Positions 1-7,396 of a stretch of DNA of 10,367 nucleotides are shown here, in pieces. Under the pieces are notes generated by a model. The model was not told where the DNA came from and did no database searches. It was given only the letters and a program-made list of their open reading frames with translations. The stretch comes from Bacteroidota bacterium (GTDB lineage Bacteria > Bacteroidota > Bacteroidia > UKL13-3), in the NCBI GenBank assembly GCA_947460565.1, contig CANHJJ010000046.1, positions 1 to 10,367 of the forward strand. Direction: 5' to 3'. The position numbers and the translations under genes are program-made. The number at the start of each line of letters is the position of its first letter. Position 1 is the stretch's first letter.

Positions 1-1
1 A

Positions 2-1870
2 AACCTTGAAGATATCAAAGCCCCTGAGTGTTTTGAAATAGAACGCAGACTGAAGGAAGAGCTTGATATTCCTATTATGCACGATGACCAACATGGTACC
101 GCCATCATCACAGGTGCGGCTTTACTCAATTCGTTGGAGCTTGTCAATAAGAAAATTGATGAGGTAAAGGTGATTTATAATGGCGCAGGTGCTGCAGCCA
201 TTAGTTGTGCCAAGTTGATGATATCACTTGGAGTGAAACAAGATAATATCATCATGTGTGATAGCAAAGGGGTTATAAGAGTAGATTCTCCAAACCTTGA
301 TGAAACCAAAAAACAATTTGCTACCACAATAGATATTCATACCCTTGAAGATGCCATGAAAGGTGCGGATGTGTTTGTAGGTTTATCAAAAGCCGATGTG
401 GTGACACCTGCAATGTTGCAAAGCATGGCCAAAGATTGTGTGGTGTTTGCATTGGCTAATCCTAACCCAGAAATAGAATATGAATTGGCTGTTTCTTCTC
501 GCAAAGACATGATTATAGCAACAGGTCGCAGTGATTATCCTAATCAGGTGAACAATGTGCTTGGCTTTCCTTATATCTTCAGAGGAGCCTTGGATGTGCG
601 TGCCACCAAAATTAATGAGGAAATGAAAATTGCTGCTGTTCGTGCCTTGGCCGAATTGGCAAAAAAACAAGTTCCTGAAATTGTGAACTTGGCTTATAAT
701 GAAAAGAATGTAACCTTTGGTAAAACATACATTATTCCAAAACCATTAGACCCACGTTTGATTACAACGGTTTCGCCTGCTGTGGCCAAAGCAGCTATGG
801 ATTCAGGAGTAGCAAGGATACAGATTACTGATTGGGAAGCCTACAACAACAAGTTGTTAGCTAGATTGGGTAAAGAAAGTAATTTCTTATCTGCTATAGG
901 TAATAAAGCCCGTGAGAATCCTAAGCGTGTGGTGTTTTCAGAAGCGGATAATTATAAGATATTACGCTCTGCCCAAATTGTAAAGGATGATGGCATTGCC
1001 ATTCCAATTTTGCTTGGAAACAAAGAGAAGATTCAAAAAATAATTAATGAGAATAACATTAGCTTAGATGGTGTTCAAATAATCGATCCAAGAGAGGAAG
1101 AGGAAAAAATGAACCAATATGCAGAGTGGTTCTTCCAAAAAAGATTGAGACGAGGTGTTACACTTCATGAAGCTAAGAAGATCATGCGTGACAGACATTA
1201 TTTTGCACCTATGATGGTTGAGTTTGGTGAAGCGGACGCTGTTATTTCGGGTTTGACAAAGAACTATCCGAGTACCATTAAACCTGCACTTCAGATTTTT
1301 GGTAAGCAAGATGGCATAAGCAAAGTTGCGGGTATGTATATTATGCTTAGCAATAAAGGTCCTTTGTTTTTCTCTGATACCACGGTTAATATCAATCCAA
1401 CCATTAACGACTTGGTAGATATTACAACGCTTACTTATAATGCCGTAAAAAATTTTAATTTAAGTCCTCGCATTGCTTTGTTATCGTATTCAAACTTTGG
1501 CTCAGCACATGGAGAAACGCCAACTAAAATGGCAACTGTAAGAAATATTTTGAAAGAACGTTTTCCATTTATGGTGGTAGATGGTGATATACAGGCCAAC
1601 ATTGCGCTTAATCAAAGATTGTTGCGCGAGAATTTCCCATTCAGTGAGCTATGCGGAGATCCTGTAAACACCTTAATTTTCCCTAAACTTTCAGCAGGTA
1701 ATATTGCTTATAAACTGTTGCAAGAATTAGGGTCAGCAGAAGCGGTAGGTCCTGTACTATTGGGTTTAAAAAAATCAGCGCATGTGTTACAATTAGGTAG
1801 CAGCGTGCGTGAGATTGTAAACATGGTGAGCATTGCTGTGGTAGATGCACAAGCCAAAGAAGCCAAGTAA
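2..1870 (+). CDS. maeB: NADP-dependent malic enzyme with C-terminal phosphotransacetylase-like domain (MaeB type), 5' end missing
   Basis: Malic enzyme decarboxylates malate to pyruvate, usually with NADP in the MaeB type, linking the TCA cycle to pyruvate and NADPH supply in the cytoplasm. The frame is open from base 2, so the gene starts before the window. An ATG at 77 is internal, because conserved sequence (EDIKAPECFEIE, with the acidic metal-binding region) precedes it. 622 residues are visible; full MaeB proteins are about 760, so roughly 140 N-terminal residues are missing. Visible landmarks are MHDDQHGT near residues 26-32, the Rossmann glycine motif GAGAAA at 61-66, and NPNPE in the nicotinamide-binding half. 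From about residue 306 to the end the protein resembles a phosphate acetyl/butyryl transferase domain (VVFSEAD, then FGSAHGETPTKM). In known MaeB enzymes this domain binds acetyl-CoA and is regulatory rather than an active transacetylase; that role is taken from the family. Convergent with purN. The NADP preference is inferred. Confidence 0.95.
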   Translation, partial: NLEDIKAPECFEIERRLKEELDIPIMHDDQHGTAIITGAALLNSLELVNKKIDEVKVIYNGAGAAAISCAKLMISLGVKQDNIIMCDSKGVIRVDSPNLDETKKQFATTIDIHTLEDAMKGADVFVGLSKADVVTPAMLQSMAKDCVVFALANPNPEIEYELAVSSRKDMIIATGRSDYPNQVNNVLGFPYIFRGALDVRATKINEEMKIAAVRALAELAKKQVPEIVNLAYNEKNVTFGKTYIIPKPLDPRLITTVSPAVAKAAMDSGVARIQITDWEAYNNKLLARLGKESNFLSAIGNKARENPKRVVFSEADNYKILRSAQIVKDDGIAIPILLGNKEKIQKIINENNISLDGVQIIDPREEEEKMNQYAEWFFQKRLRRGVTLHEAKKIMRDRHYFAPMMVEFGEADAVISGLTKNYPSTIKPALQIFGKQDGISKVAGMYIMLSNKGPLFFSDTTVNINPTINDLVDITTLTYNAVKNFNLSPRIALLSYSNFGSAHGETPTKMATVRNILKERFPFMVVDGDIQANIALNQRLLRENFPFSELCGDPVNTLIFPKLSAGNIAYKLLQELGSAEAVGPVLLGLKKSAHVLQLGSSVREIVNMVSIAVVDAQAKEAK

Positions 1871-1887
1871 GATTGATAGATTGACCA

Positions 1888-2017
1888 CTTTCATAATGCA
1901 GTAGAACATCGTTTGGTCGTCATGGCGTCCCGTTCGAACGGGACGAAGCCATCTTATCTATAAAGAGATTGCTTCATCCCGATTATCGGGATTCGCAGAG
2001 ACGATCAATTATGAAAG
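1888..2017. repeat. REPIN-like intergenic element: two inverted palindromic arms with 10-bp outer inverted repeat
   Basis: Almost the whole gap between the convergent maeB and purN genes is one nested inverted-repeat structure. The left arm (1918-1955) and right arm (1963-2003) are imperfect reverse complements, sharing cgtc, gcg, tcccg, cggga, gaagc and atct blocks in order. Each arm also carries its own palindrome: a perfect 20-bp one at 1926-1945, and a 17-bp one with 8-bp arms around a single central base at 1976-1992. Outside them, ctttcataat (1888-1897) is matched exactly by its reverse complement at 2008-2017. This two-hairpins-in-opposite-orientation layout is that of REP doublets (REPINs) and small non-autonomous elements. 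I recall similar motifs containing agattgcttcg dispersed in Bacteroidota genomes, but no second copy lies in this window, so repetitiveness is inferred. Confidence 0.6.
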
Positions 2018-2026
2018 AAGTATAAT

Positions 2027-2055
2027 AAAAAACGGGAGTTTAGCTCCCGTTTTTT
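2027..2055. terminator. Bidirectional Rho-independent terminator shared by maeB and purN
   Basis: A perfect 12-bp inverted repeat (arms 2027-2038 and 2044-2055, 5-base loop 2039-2043) has a core of acgggag/ctcccgt flanked by A6 on the left and T6 on the right. Read on either strand it gives a stable GC-rich stem followed by a U-run, so it can end both convergent transcripts. The right arm lies inside purN: its complement encodes the last residues (KNGS), and the purN stop codon (2040-2042) falls in the loop. Confidence 0.88.
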
Positions 2056-2615
2056 GTTAATATAGTTTCTATCACCTTTGGAAAATTTGCCATTTCCAAT
2101 ACCGCAATTTTCTTAGCTATATCTTCAACATTATCTTCTGCACGTATTTGGGTTTTTGCTTGGAAAATAATTTCTCCTTCATCAAAATGTTGGTTTACCC
2201 AATGTATGCTAATTCCCGTTTCAGATTCGTTTGCCTCTTTTACCGCTTCATGCACATGGTGACCATACATGCCTTTGCCACCAAATTTGGGTAGTAAGGA
2301 TGGATGCACATTTACTATTTTTTGTTCATACTGATCTACAAGATATGGTGGCACCAATAGCAACCAGCCTGCCAATACCAATAAATCTGCCTTGTATGGC
2401 GCTATTAAGTTCAAGAAATATGTGGAGTCTTGCAATTGTTTTTTGCTTACCAAATGGGTCGGAATACCATAGGGTTTAACCCTTTCAAAAACGCCTGCAC
2501 CTTCTTTGTTACAAATAAGTGCAACCACTTTTATTTGGCTGTGATGTTGGAAGTATTTGCAAATGTTTTCGGCATTGCTGCCATTGCCCGATGCGAAAAG
2601 GATTATATTTTTCAC
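2040..2615 (-). CDS. purN: Phosphoribosylglycinamide formyltransferase (GAR transformylase, PurN)
   Basis: PurN transfers the formyl group of 10-formyltetrahydrofolate to glycinamide ribonucleotide, the third step of purine synthesis, in the cytoplasm. At 191 residues it is slightly shorter than the E. coli enzyme. The N-terminal phosphate-binding motif FASGNGSN is at residues 7-14. The catalytic region NVHPSLLP at 102-109 supplies the conserved Asn102 and His104. The GMYGHHVH segment follows at 115-122, and HFDEGEII holds the catalytic Asp145. The start is GTG at 2615-2613; no ATG lies early enough to keep the FASGNGSN motif. It overlaps the TGA stop of the upstream lipoprotein gene as GTGA, so translation is probably coupled. 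No other purine gene is next to it. Its 3' end forms part of the terminator hairpin. Confidence 0.95.
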   Translation of the reverse strand: MKNIILFASGNGSNAENICKYFQHHSQIKVVALICNKEGAGVFERVKPYGIPTHLVSKKQLQDSTYFLNLIAPYKADLLVLAGWLLLVPPYLVDQYEQKIVNVHPSLLPKFGGKGMYGHHVHEAVKEANESETGISIHWVNQHFDEGEIIFQAKTQIRAEDNVEDIAKKIAVLEMANFPKVIETILTKNGS

Positions 2616-4123
2616 TTGTTAAATTCTAACTCACTAATTAAAACTTTGTTGAATAATGAGTCGATATTGTTATTACCATCCAAGCTTTGAACAGGTAATG
2701 TTGTGAAAATAAAATTGGCTTTACCTCCCGTTTTCCTTCTAATGGACATGATAGATGATGTGCCTGTCCAAATATTACTAGGATAGGTAACAAACAAATT
2801 GCCCGTGTACAATGAATCGAATTGGTAGCTTGAAGAAGCAGAGTTATTCGGAATGGTAAAAGGTCTTGGTCGATTAATAGAAGCATTGGTTTTTAAAGTT
2901 GGCCAATTGCTGTATAATGGTTTAACAATAGAGTTGTTTGCAATTTTGAATTGGTCTCCGGTTGGCAATGAAACCAAGCTTTGAGCTGGAGTGAAATCTA
3001 ATAAATTTGATTGTGCATCAAAGCTAGAAGTAATATCCAAAGCCATGAATATTTTACCATTGTTATCAAAAAAATCTTTGGTGCTTTGTTGACCAACACT
3101 TAATGATAATTGTGCGTTATCACTAAACCATATAATCTTTTTAAACAAACTAAAAGTGCGGGCTTGGGTCAACACATCAGGTGCTAATTGGGTATAATTG
3201 GTTCCATCCAATTCGGTTAGCAATAAGGTGTCAAATTTTGAAAAGCCTTGGTTGACGGCACGTGTCGAATAAAAATTAGTAACACTTAAGTTTCCTCCGG
3301 AATAAGCATTTACTAATAGGATATCAGATATAGGTCTTTTAACATAAATTGGGTTTGATGCCATTAGCTGAGACTTTGCTAATGCTTTATCAACTGCCCT
3401 GATGTAAATGGTATTTGAAGCATTCAATTTTAAACCTTGTGCTCTTAAAGTTAATGCTTTGTTGTTACTACCAACATAAACCAAACACTCTGTTGTAGTT
3501 GTTAAGGAATCTAATTTTACCCCTTGCAAGGTGATGCTAGATGTACCTGTATTTAAAATGTAAGGACTCGCATTGGTATCATTCAAATACAATTCATATT
3601 GATAGATATCTCCACTTCCATCTGGGTCAATTCCTTGGAAATTGTATTTCAATACTGGAAATGCGATGGTTGGATTTTGTGTTAATGAACCACCCACTGA
3701 TGCAGCATAAATAAATTTTACACTAGGTGCTGAATTTTTAATAGGGTATAAGGTGGATGCAGGGCTCGGATCTTTTAGTCCTAGGTTGTCAACTGCCCTT
3801 ACAAAAATATGTATATCTGCAGAATCGCTACCTAGAGGAATATTCAAAAGAATCGCGCTGTCCTGACGGGTGGTATATTGCCAAGTTTTCATGCTATCAA
3901 CGGATACCTCATAGCCAACAACAAATCCAACCTCTGATGTTCCCCACCAATTGGCTACTACCCTTGTTGTAAGCCTGTCTGCTCCAACTCTATGAATAGA
4001 ATCAACGGCCATAAAAGTATTTGGAGGACTTTGAGGTGTTTTTTCGCCATCAAAACCTTTTTTGCAGGCCACAATAGCTAAAAGGCTAAATATACAAATG
4101 CTTAGTTTTCTTATTGACAACAT
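2612..4123 (-). CDS. Predicted lipoprotein with two fibronectin-III-like domains and an alpha/beta C-terminal domain, function unknown
   Basis: I do not recognise a named family. From the ATG at 4123 the product is 503 residues. It begins with a lipoprotein signal peptide: basic n-region IRK, hydrophobic core, and lipobox AIVAC with the lipidated cysteine at residue 20, followed by KKGFDGEKTP. An in-frame TTG at 4141 would add six residues, but it lies inside a promoter -7 element, so I prefer the ATG. Residues of about 38-130 and 132-263 look like two fibronectin-III/Ig-like beta domains, each containing a similar strand (IFVRAVD at 106-112, IYIRAVD at 239-245). From about 267 the DILLVNAY start, the FDTLLL and KKIIWFSDN strands and GKIFMALD suggest an alpha/beta, glutamine-amidotransferase-like fold. 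No catalytic triad is evident. It is probably anchored in the envelope. Its TGA stop overlaps the purN start by 4 bases. Confidence 0.85.
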   Translation of the reverse strand: MLSIRKLSICIFSLLAIVACKKGFDGEKTPQSPPNTFMAVDSIHRVGADRLTTRVVANWWGTSEVGFVVGYEVSVDSMKTWQYTTRQDSAILLNIPLGSDSADIHIFVRAVDNLGLKDPSPASTLYPIKNSAPSVKFIYAASVGGSLTQNPTIAFPVLKYNFQGIDPDGSGDIYQYELYLNDTNASPYILNTGTSSITLQGVKLDSLTTTTECLVYVGSNNKALTLRAQGLKLNASNTIYIRAVDKALAKSQLMASNPIYVKRPISDILLVNAYSGGNLSVTNFYSTRAVNQGFSKFDTLLLTELDGTNYTQLAPDVLTQARTFSLFKKIIWFSDNAQLSLSVGQQSTKDFFDNNGKIFMALDITSSFDAQSNLLDFTPAQSLVSLPTGDQFKIANNSIVKPLYSNWPTLKTNASINRPRPFTIPNNSASSSYQFDSLYTGNLFVTYPSNIWTGTSSIMSIRRKTGGKANFIFTTLPVQSLDGNNNIDSLFNKVLISELEFNK

Positions 4124-4138
4124 AAAATTATAGGCCTC

Positions 4139-4169
4139 CAAACATACGACAATATCAAATTAATTCAAG
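4139..4169 (-). promoter_or_regulatory. Candidate Bacteroidota-type promoter for the lipoprotein-purN unit
   Basis: On the minus strand, TATGTTTG (4146-4139) matches the TAnnTTTG -7 consensus exactly. CTTG (4169-4166) sits 19 bases upstream, one mismatch from the TTTG -33 element and containing the shorter TTG core. Transcription would start roughly ten bases before the ATG at 4123. A GGAGG lies at 4138-4134, immediately downstream of the -7 box; whether it serves as a ribosome site is doubtful, since this phylum seldom uses them. The element overlaps the alternative TTG start at 4141. Confidence 0.55.
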
Positions 4170-4203
4170 GACTTAATAATATGTTGATGTTGCGTGAACT
4201 GCT

Positions 4204-4593
4204 TTAATTATTGTAAAAAGGGGCAACGAGCAAGAATTCGGGAATTTTTACTTCGAAAAATTGACCGTCAATGCATCTCTCCATCAAGTAAGTTCCATAC
4301 ATTTTCCCAATGTCAGATTTAATGGCGCAGCCAGAGACATATTGATGTGTTTCGCCTGGTTCTAAAACGGGTTGTTGACCCACCACACCTTCACCTTCAA
4401 CCTCTGTTGTACCATGAACCGAATCTGCTATATACCAATGCCTGCGAAGTAATTTCACTGTGTAATCACTTTGATTTTCGATTGTTATGCGATAGGCAAA
4501 CATGTGCTCACCCGAATAATTAGGATGTGTATTGTTTTGATAAGCTGTTTCAACAGTTATCTTCACGTCTTTGGTTATGGCAGTTTGCATCAT
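4204..4593 (-). CDS. apaG: ApaG family protein
   Basis: ApaG is a small cytoplasmic immunoglobulin-like beta-sandwich protein. In enterobacteria its loss affects Co2+ resistance and Mg2+ efflux phenotypes, but its molecular role is unsettled. The 129 residues match the usual ApaG length (about 125). Family blocks appear in order: AYRITIENQS at 33-42, VKLLRRHWYI at 46-55, EVEGEGVVGQQP at 64-75 (the glycine-rich loop that resembles a nucleotide-binding motif), LEPGETHQYVSG at 77-88, and GKMYGTYLM at 96-104. Two adjacent ATG codons (4593 and 4590) can serve as start. In gammaproteobacteria apaG sits next to apaH or ksgA; here it is between an envelope lipoprotein gene and a divergent metallophosphoesterase, so context gives no functional hint. 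No tight overlap with the downstream lipoprotein gene (80 bases to its ATG). Confidence 0.95.
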   Translation of the reverse strand: MMQTAITKDVKITVETAYQNNTHPNYSGEHMFAYRITIENQSDYTVKLLRRHWYIADSVHGTTEVEGEGVVGQQPVLEPGETHQYVSGCAIKSDIGKMYGTYLMERCIDGQFFEVKIPEFLLVAPFYNN

Positions 4594-4731
4594 TTAGTAA
4601 AATCAAAAATATGCTTTTTGTCAATATATAACACTTTATGGCCAAAAATAGTTTGTCAATTTAGTTTTTGCGTTCATTCTTAACAATTTATTAGGCATTT
4701 AGTCAATAAAAATTAACATTGGCTTAAGTGC

Positions 4732-5640
4732 ATGGAAATATGTGATGATTTATTTCGCCAAAACCAAATTGATATGCTCAAAAGAAAACTAAAAGTATCT
4801 GTTATTTCTGATTTACATCTTGGTACTTATGGCTGTCAGGCAAAATCCATCAACAAATATTTAAAGAGCATTGACCCTGAAATATTGGTTCTGAATGGCG
4901 ATATCATTGACATTTGGCAATTCAGCAAAAGCTATTGGCCCGATAGCCACATGAAGGTGGCCCAACGTATTTTCAAAATGATGGCAAATGGAACAGAAGT
5001 GTATTACCTTACTGGAAACCATGATGAGATGCTTCGCAAATTCACCAATTTCCAAATGGGCCGTTTGCATTTGATGAATAAATTGGTGCTTGAGTTGGAT
5101 GGTAAAAAAGCGTGGATATTTCATGGTGATGTTTTTGATGTGACTATGAAAAGCAGCAAATGGCTTGCTAAACTCGGGGCTGTGGGTTACGATACACTGA
5201 TTATTTTGAATAGTATGGTCAATTGGTTTTCCATTAAGATGGGTAGAGGGAAATTGTCTTTTGCTCAAAAGGTAAAATCAGGTGTAAAAAGTGCCATAAA
5301 ATTTATTGACGATTTTGAACAAACTGCTATTGATATTGCTTCTGAAAAAGGTTTTGATTATGTGATTTGTGGACATATTCATCAACCTCAAAAGAAAGTG
5401 GTTTCAACCCCCAAAGGATTTTTAACTTACCTGAATAGTGGTGATTGGATTGAAAACCTTACTGCACTTGAATATAACGAAGGTAGTTGGGATATTTTTT
5501 ACTACGATAAATGGAAAAACGAATCAGAAAGCGATATGGATTTTGAAGAAGATGAAAAGGATAATAAAGCTGCGATTGATATTCAAACTGTGTTAAATGA
5601 AATAAGTAAATCTGTTCTCACTCCCGCTAAAGTTGTTTAA
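4732..5640 (+). CDS. LpxH-type metallophosphoesterase (UDP-2,3-diacylglucosamine diphosphatase-like)
   Basis: A calcineurin-like phosphoesterase of the LpxH kind. LpxH splits UDP-2,3-diacylglucosamine into lipid X and UMP in lipid A synthesis, at the inner face of the cytoplasmic membrane. All five metal-site blocks are visible: DLHLG (Asp27, His29), NGDIID (Asp57), GNHDE (Asn96, His97), FHGD (His131) and GHIH (His215, His217). The 302 residues exceed the roughly 240 of E. coli LpxH, with extra helical sequence at about 140-200 and an acidic tail (ESESDMDFEEDEKD, about 264-277) after the catalytic core. The first ATG (4732) gives 14 extra residues; the ATG at 4774 starts just before KRKLKVSVISD and may be the true start. 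It is followed after 3 bases by a glycosyltransferase gene, supporting a lipid or envelope role. The exact substrate is inferred, since this superfamily contains several specificities, so no gene symbol is given. Confidence 0.85.
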   Translation: MEICDDLFRQNQIDMLKRKLKVSVISDLHLGTYGCQAKSINKYLKSIDPEILVLNGDIIDIWQFSKSYWPDSHMKVAQRIFKMMANGTEVYYLTGNHDEMLRKFTNFQMGRLHLMNKLVLELDGKKAWIFHGDVFDVTMKSSKWLAKLGAVGYDTLIILNSMVNWFSIKMGRGKLSFAQKVKSGVKSAIKFIDDFEQTAIDIASEKGFDYVICGHIHQPQKKVVSTPKGFLTYLNSGDWIENLTALEYNEGSWDIFYYDKWKNESESDMDFEEDEKDNKAAIDIQTVLNEISKSVLTPAKVV

Positions 5641-5643
5641 GAA

Positions 5644-6654
5644 ATGAAAGTTTTATATGCCATACAAGGTACTGGAAATGGCCATATCAGCAGGGCTCGT
5701 GAGATTGTACCTATACTTATGAAATATGCTGATGTGGATGTTTTGGTAAGTGGCATCCAGGCTGATGTAAAGCTTCAGTTCCCCATCAAATATAAAAAAC
5801 ATGGTTTGAGCTTTATTTTTGGTACACATGGTGGTGTGTCTTATTCCAAAACCATTAGCAGTTTAAAACCCATTACTCTACTAAAAGATATTCAACAATT
5901 CCCTATTCATTCATATGATTTGGTAATAAATGATTTTGAACCTTTAACAGCATGGGCTTGCAAACTAAAAGGCAAGCCATGTTTGGGTTTGAGCCATCAA
6001 GCTTCATTTTTATCGTCTAATACTCCTAGGCCAAGCAACAAGGATTGGTTTGCTGAATCCATTCTAAAAAATTATGCACCCGTTACGCAAAAGATAGGTT
6101 TTCATTTTAAACCCTATGATGATTTCATTCACACACCAGTTATTAGGAATGAAGTGAGGCAGCTAAATCCTGTTGAAAAGGACCATTTCACCGTTTATTT
6201 GCCCGCCTATGGTGATGATATAATGATTCAGGAGTTAAGCAAAGTAAAAAATGTGAAATGGGAGGTATTTTCTAAACATACTACCTTCAGTTACAAAAGA
6301 GCCAACGTATTCATCAAGCCAGTTAACAATGAGGCTTTTTTGATGAGTCTTGAATCTTCGAAAGGTTTGTTAACCAATGGTGGATTTGAAGGGCCTGCAG
6401 AGGCCCTGTTTTTGGGTAAAAAGGTGATGTCAATTCCTATGACCAATCAATATGAACAACAATGCAATGCTCTGGCATTACACGAAGTGGGAGGGGTGAT
6501 GGTAAATAGGATAGATGTAAATTTTCAGCAATCTTTGACAAACTGGGTTTTTGATACATCTCCAGTTAAAGTCGATTTTCCGGATCAAACAGAAGCGATT
6601 ATTCAGAATATTTTGTTTAATAACATGGCATCAAAGTTGGATTTGGCCATTTAA
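5644..6654 (+). CDS. MurG-like glycosyltransferase (GT28-type, GT-B fold)
   Basis: A 336-residue predicted nucleotide-sugar glycosyltransferase of the MurG / MJ1255-like group. The N-terminal glycine-rich loop GTGNGHISRAREI is at residues 9-21, the acceptor-side motif characteristic of GT28 proteins. The C-terminal donor-binding signature TNGGFEGPAEAL is at 244-255, followed by IPMTNQYEQQCNA at 264-276, as in MurG and related lipid glycosyltransferases. There is no signal peptide; such enzymes act peripherally at the inner side of the cytoplasmic membrane. The ATG follows the stop of the phosphoesterase gene after 3 bases, so the two are almost certainly cotranscribed. True MurG has a different C-terminal signature and lies in the dcw cluster, so this is not a MurG call. 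Donor and acceptor are unknown; a glycolipid or envelope polysaccharide acceptor is inferred from the neighbour. Confidence 0.85.
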   Translation: MKVLYAIQGTGNGHISRAREIVPILMKYADVDVLVSGIQADVKLQFPIKYKKHGLSFIFGTHGGVSYSKTISSLKPITLLKDIQQFPIHSYDLVINDFEPLTAWACKLKGKPCLGLSHQASFLSSNTPRPSNKDWFAESILKNYAPVTQKIGFHFKPYDDFIHTPVIRNEVRQLNPVEKDHFTVYLPAYGDDIMIQELSKVKNVKWEVFSKHTTFSYKRANVFIKPVNNEAFLMSLESSKGLLTNGGFEGPAEALFLGKKVMSIPMTNQYEQQCNALALHEVGGVMVNRIDVNFQQSLTNWVFDTSPVKVDFPDQTEAIIQNILFNNMASKLDLAI

Positions 6655-6691
6655 ACTAAATTATCAGCTATACTTTTTTGGCTAAAAACAG

Positions 6692-6699
6692 TACTTTCG
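6692..6699 (+). promoter_or_regulatory. Possible -7 element giving a very short rpe leader
   Basis: TACTTTCG, one base from the TAnnTTTG consensus, ends four bases before the rpe ATG. A transcript from it would be leaderless or nearly so. No convincing TTTG or TTG is found 17-23 bases upstream, so support is weak. If it is not used, rpe is probably read through from the glycosyltransferase gene, as the gap is only 49 bases and holds no hairpin terminator. Confidence 0.3.
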
Positions 6700-6703
6700 C
6701 CCG

Positions 6704-7378
6704 ATGAATTTTCCCATAATTGCTCCATCGGTTTTATCGGCAGACTTTGCTAATCTAGGCCGAGATGTTGAAATGATTAATAATAGTGAGGCCGATTGGT
6801 TTCATGTTGATGTAATGGATGGTGTTTTTGTACCCAATATTTCATTTGGTTTCCCCGTTATTAAATCCATTAAAAAATTAGCTAGTAAACCCCTTGATGT
6901 GCATTTGATGATTGTTCAACCAGAGCGTTATATCAAAGATTTTAAGGATGCAGGAGCAGATATTCTTTCTGTTCATATTGAAGCAAGTACCCATTTGCAT
7001 CGTACCATTGGTGCTATCAAAGAAAATGGGATGAAAGCAGGTGTTGCCATCAACCCACATACCTCTGTAAGTCAGCTTAAAGATGTGTTGATGGACATTG
7101 ATGTGGTGTGCATGATGAGCGTTAATCCTGGTTTTGGTGGACAGAAATTTATTGAGAACACTTATAAAAAATGTGCTGAGTTGAAAGCCATGATAAATGA
7201 ATGTGGCTCATCTTGTCTTATCGAAATTGATGGTGGCGTGAATGATATCACCGCTCCAAAATTATTAGCCTCAGGTGCTGATGTGTTGGTGGCAGGCAAT
7301 TATGTTTTTGCGTCAAATAATCCAAGCCAGACCATTGCCATGCTTAAACAAATCAATAAAAGTACTACAATTGCATAA
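6704..7378 (+). CDS. rpe: Ribulose-phosphate 3-epimerase
   Basis: Interconverts D-ribulose 5-phosphate and D-xylulose 5-phosphate in the pentose phosphate pathway, in the cytoplasm. The 224 residues match the family length and form a TIM barrel. All active-site blocks are present: APSVLSADF (7-15, Ser10), WFHVDVMDG (32-40, His34, Asp36, Met38), DVHLM (65-69, His67), MSVNPGFGGQ (138-147, phosphate-binding loop) and EIDGGVN (174-180, catalytic Asp176). VAGNYVF then gives the second phosphate-contact strand; many homologues have GS or GT here where this one has GN. The ATG at 6704 places the conserved N-terminal strand at the normal distance. The stop is 18 bases before, and in the same frame as, the earliest start of the TonB-dependent receptor gene. 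Confidence 0.97.
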   Translation: MNFPIIAPSVLSADFANLGRDVEMINNSEADWFHVDVMDGVFVPNISFGFPVIKSIKKLASKPLDVHLMIVQPERYIKDFKDAGADILSVHIEASTHLHRTIGAIKENGMKAGVAINPHTSVSQLKDVLMDIDVVCMMSVNPGFGGQKFIENTYKKCAELKAMINECGSSCLIEIDGGVNDITAPKLLASGADVLVAGNYVFASNNPSQTIAMLKQINKSTTIA

Positions 7379-7396
7379 TTATCGTTATCCAAGCTG

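Noticed and set aside
2231..2690. Plus-strand open frames (2231-2479, 2430-2690) opposite purN and the lipoprotein gene end.
   Set aside because: They are antisense shadows of well-supported genes, with low-complexity His/Cys/Leu-rich translations and no recognisable domain.
4604..4650. Two minus-strand TATTTTTG boxes (4604-4611 and 4643-4650) upstream of apaG that fit TAnnTTTG.
   Set aside because: Neither has a TTTG or TTG at 17-23 bases upstream, and poly-T stretches make such matches common here; apaG probably has a promoter in this gap but I cannot place it.
4861..5268. A 135-codon minus-strand open frame inside the phosphoesterase gene.
   Set aside because: The opposite strand encodes all metal-binding motifs of a conserved enzyme; the antisense translation shows no family resemblance.
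7379..7396. Possible stop-codon readthrough joining rpe to the receptor gene.
   Set aside because: A cytosolic TIM barrel fused to an outer-membrane receptor makes no sense for export, and there is no recoding signal; the shared frame is most simply chance.
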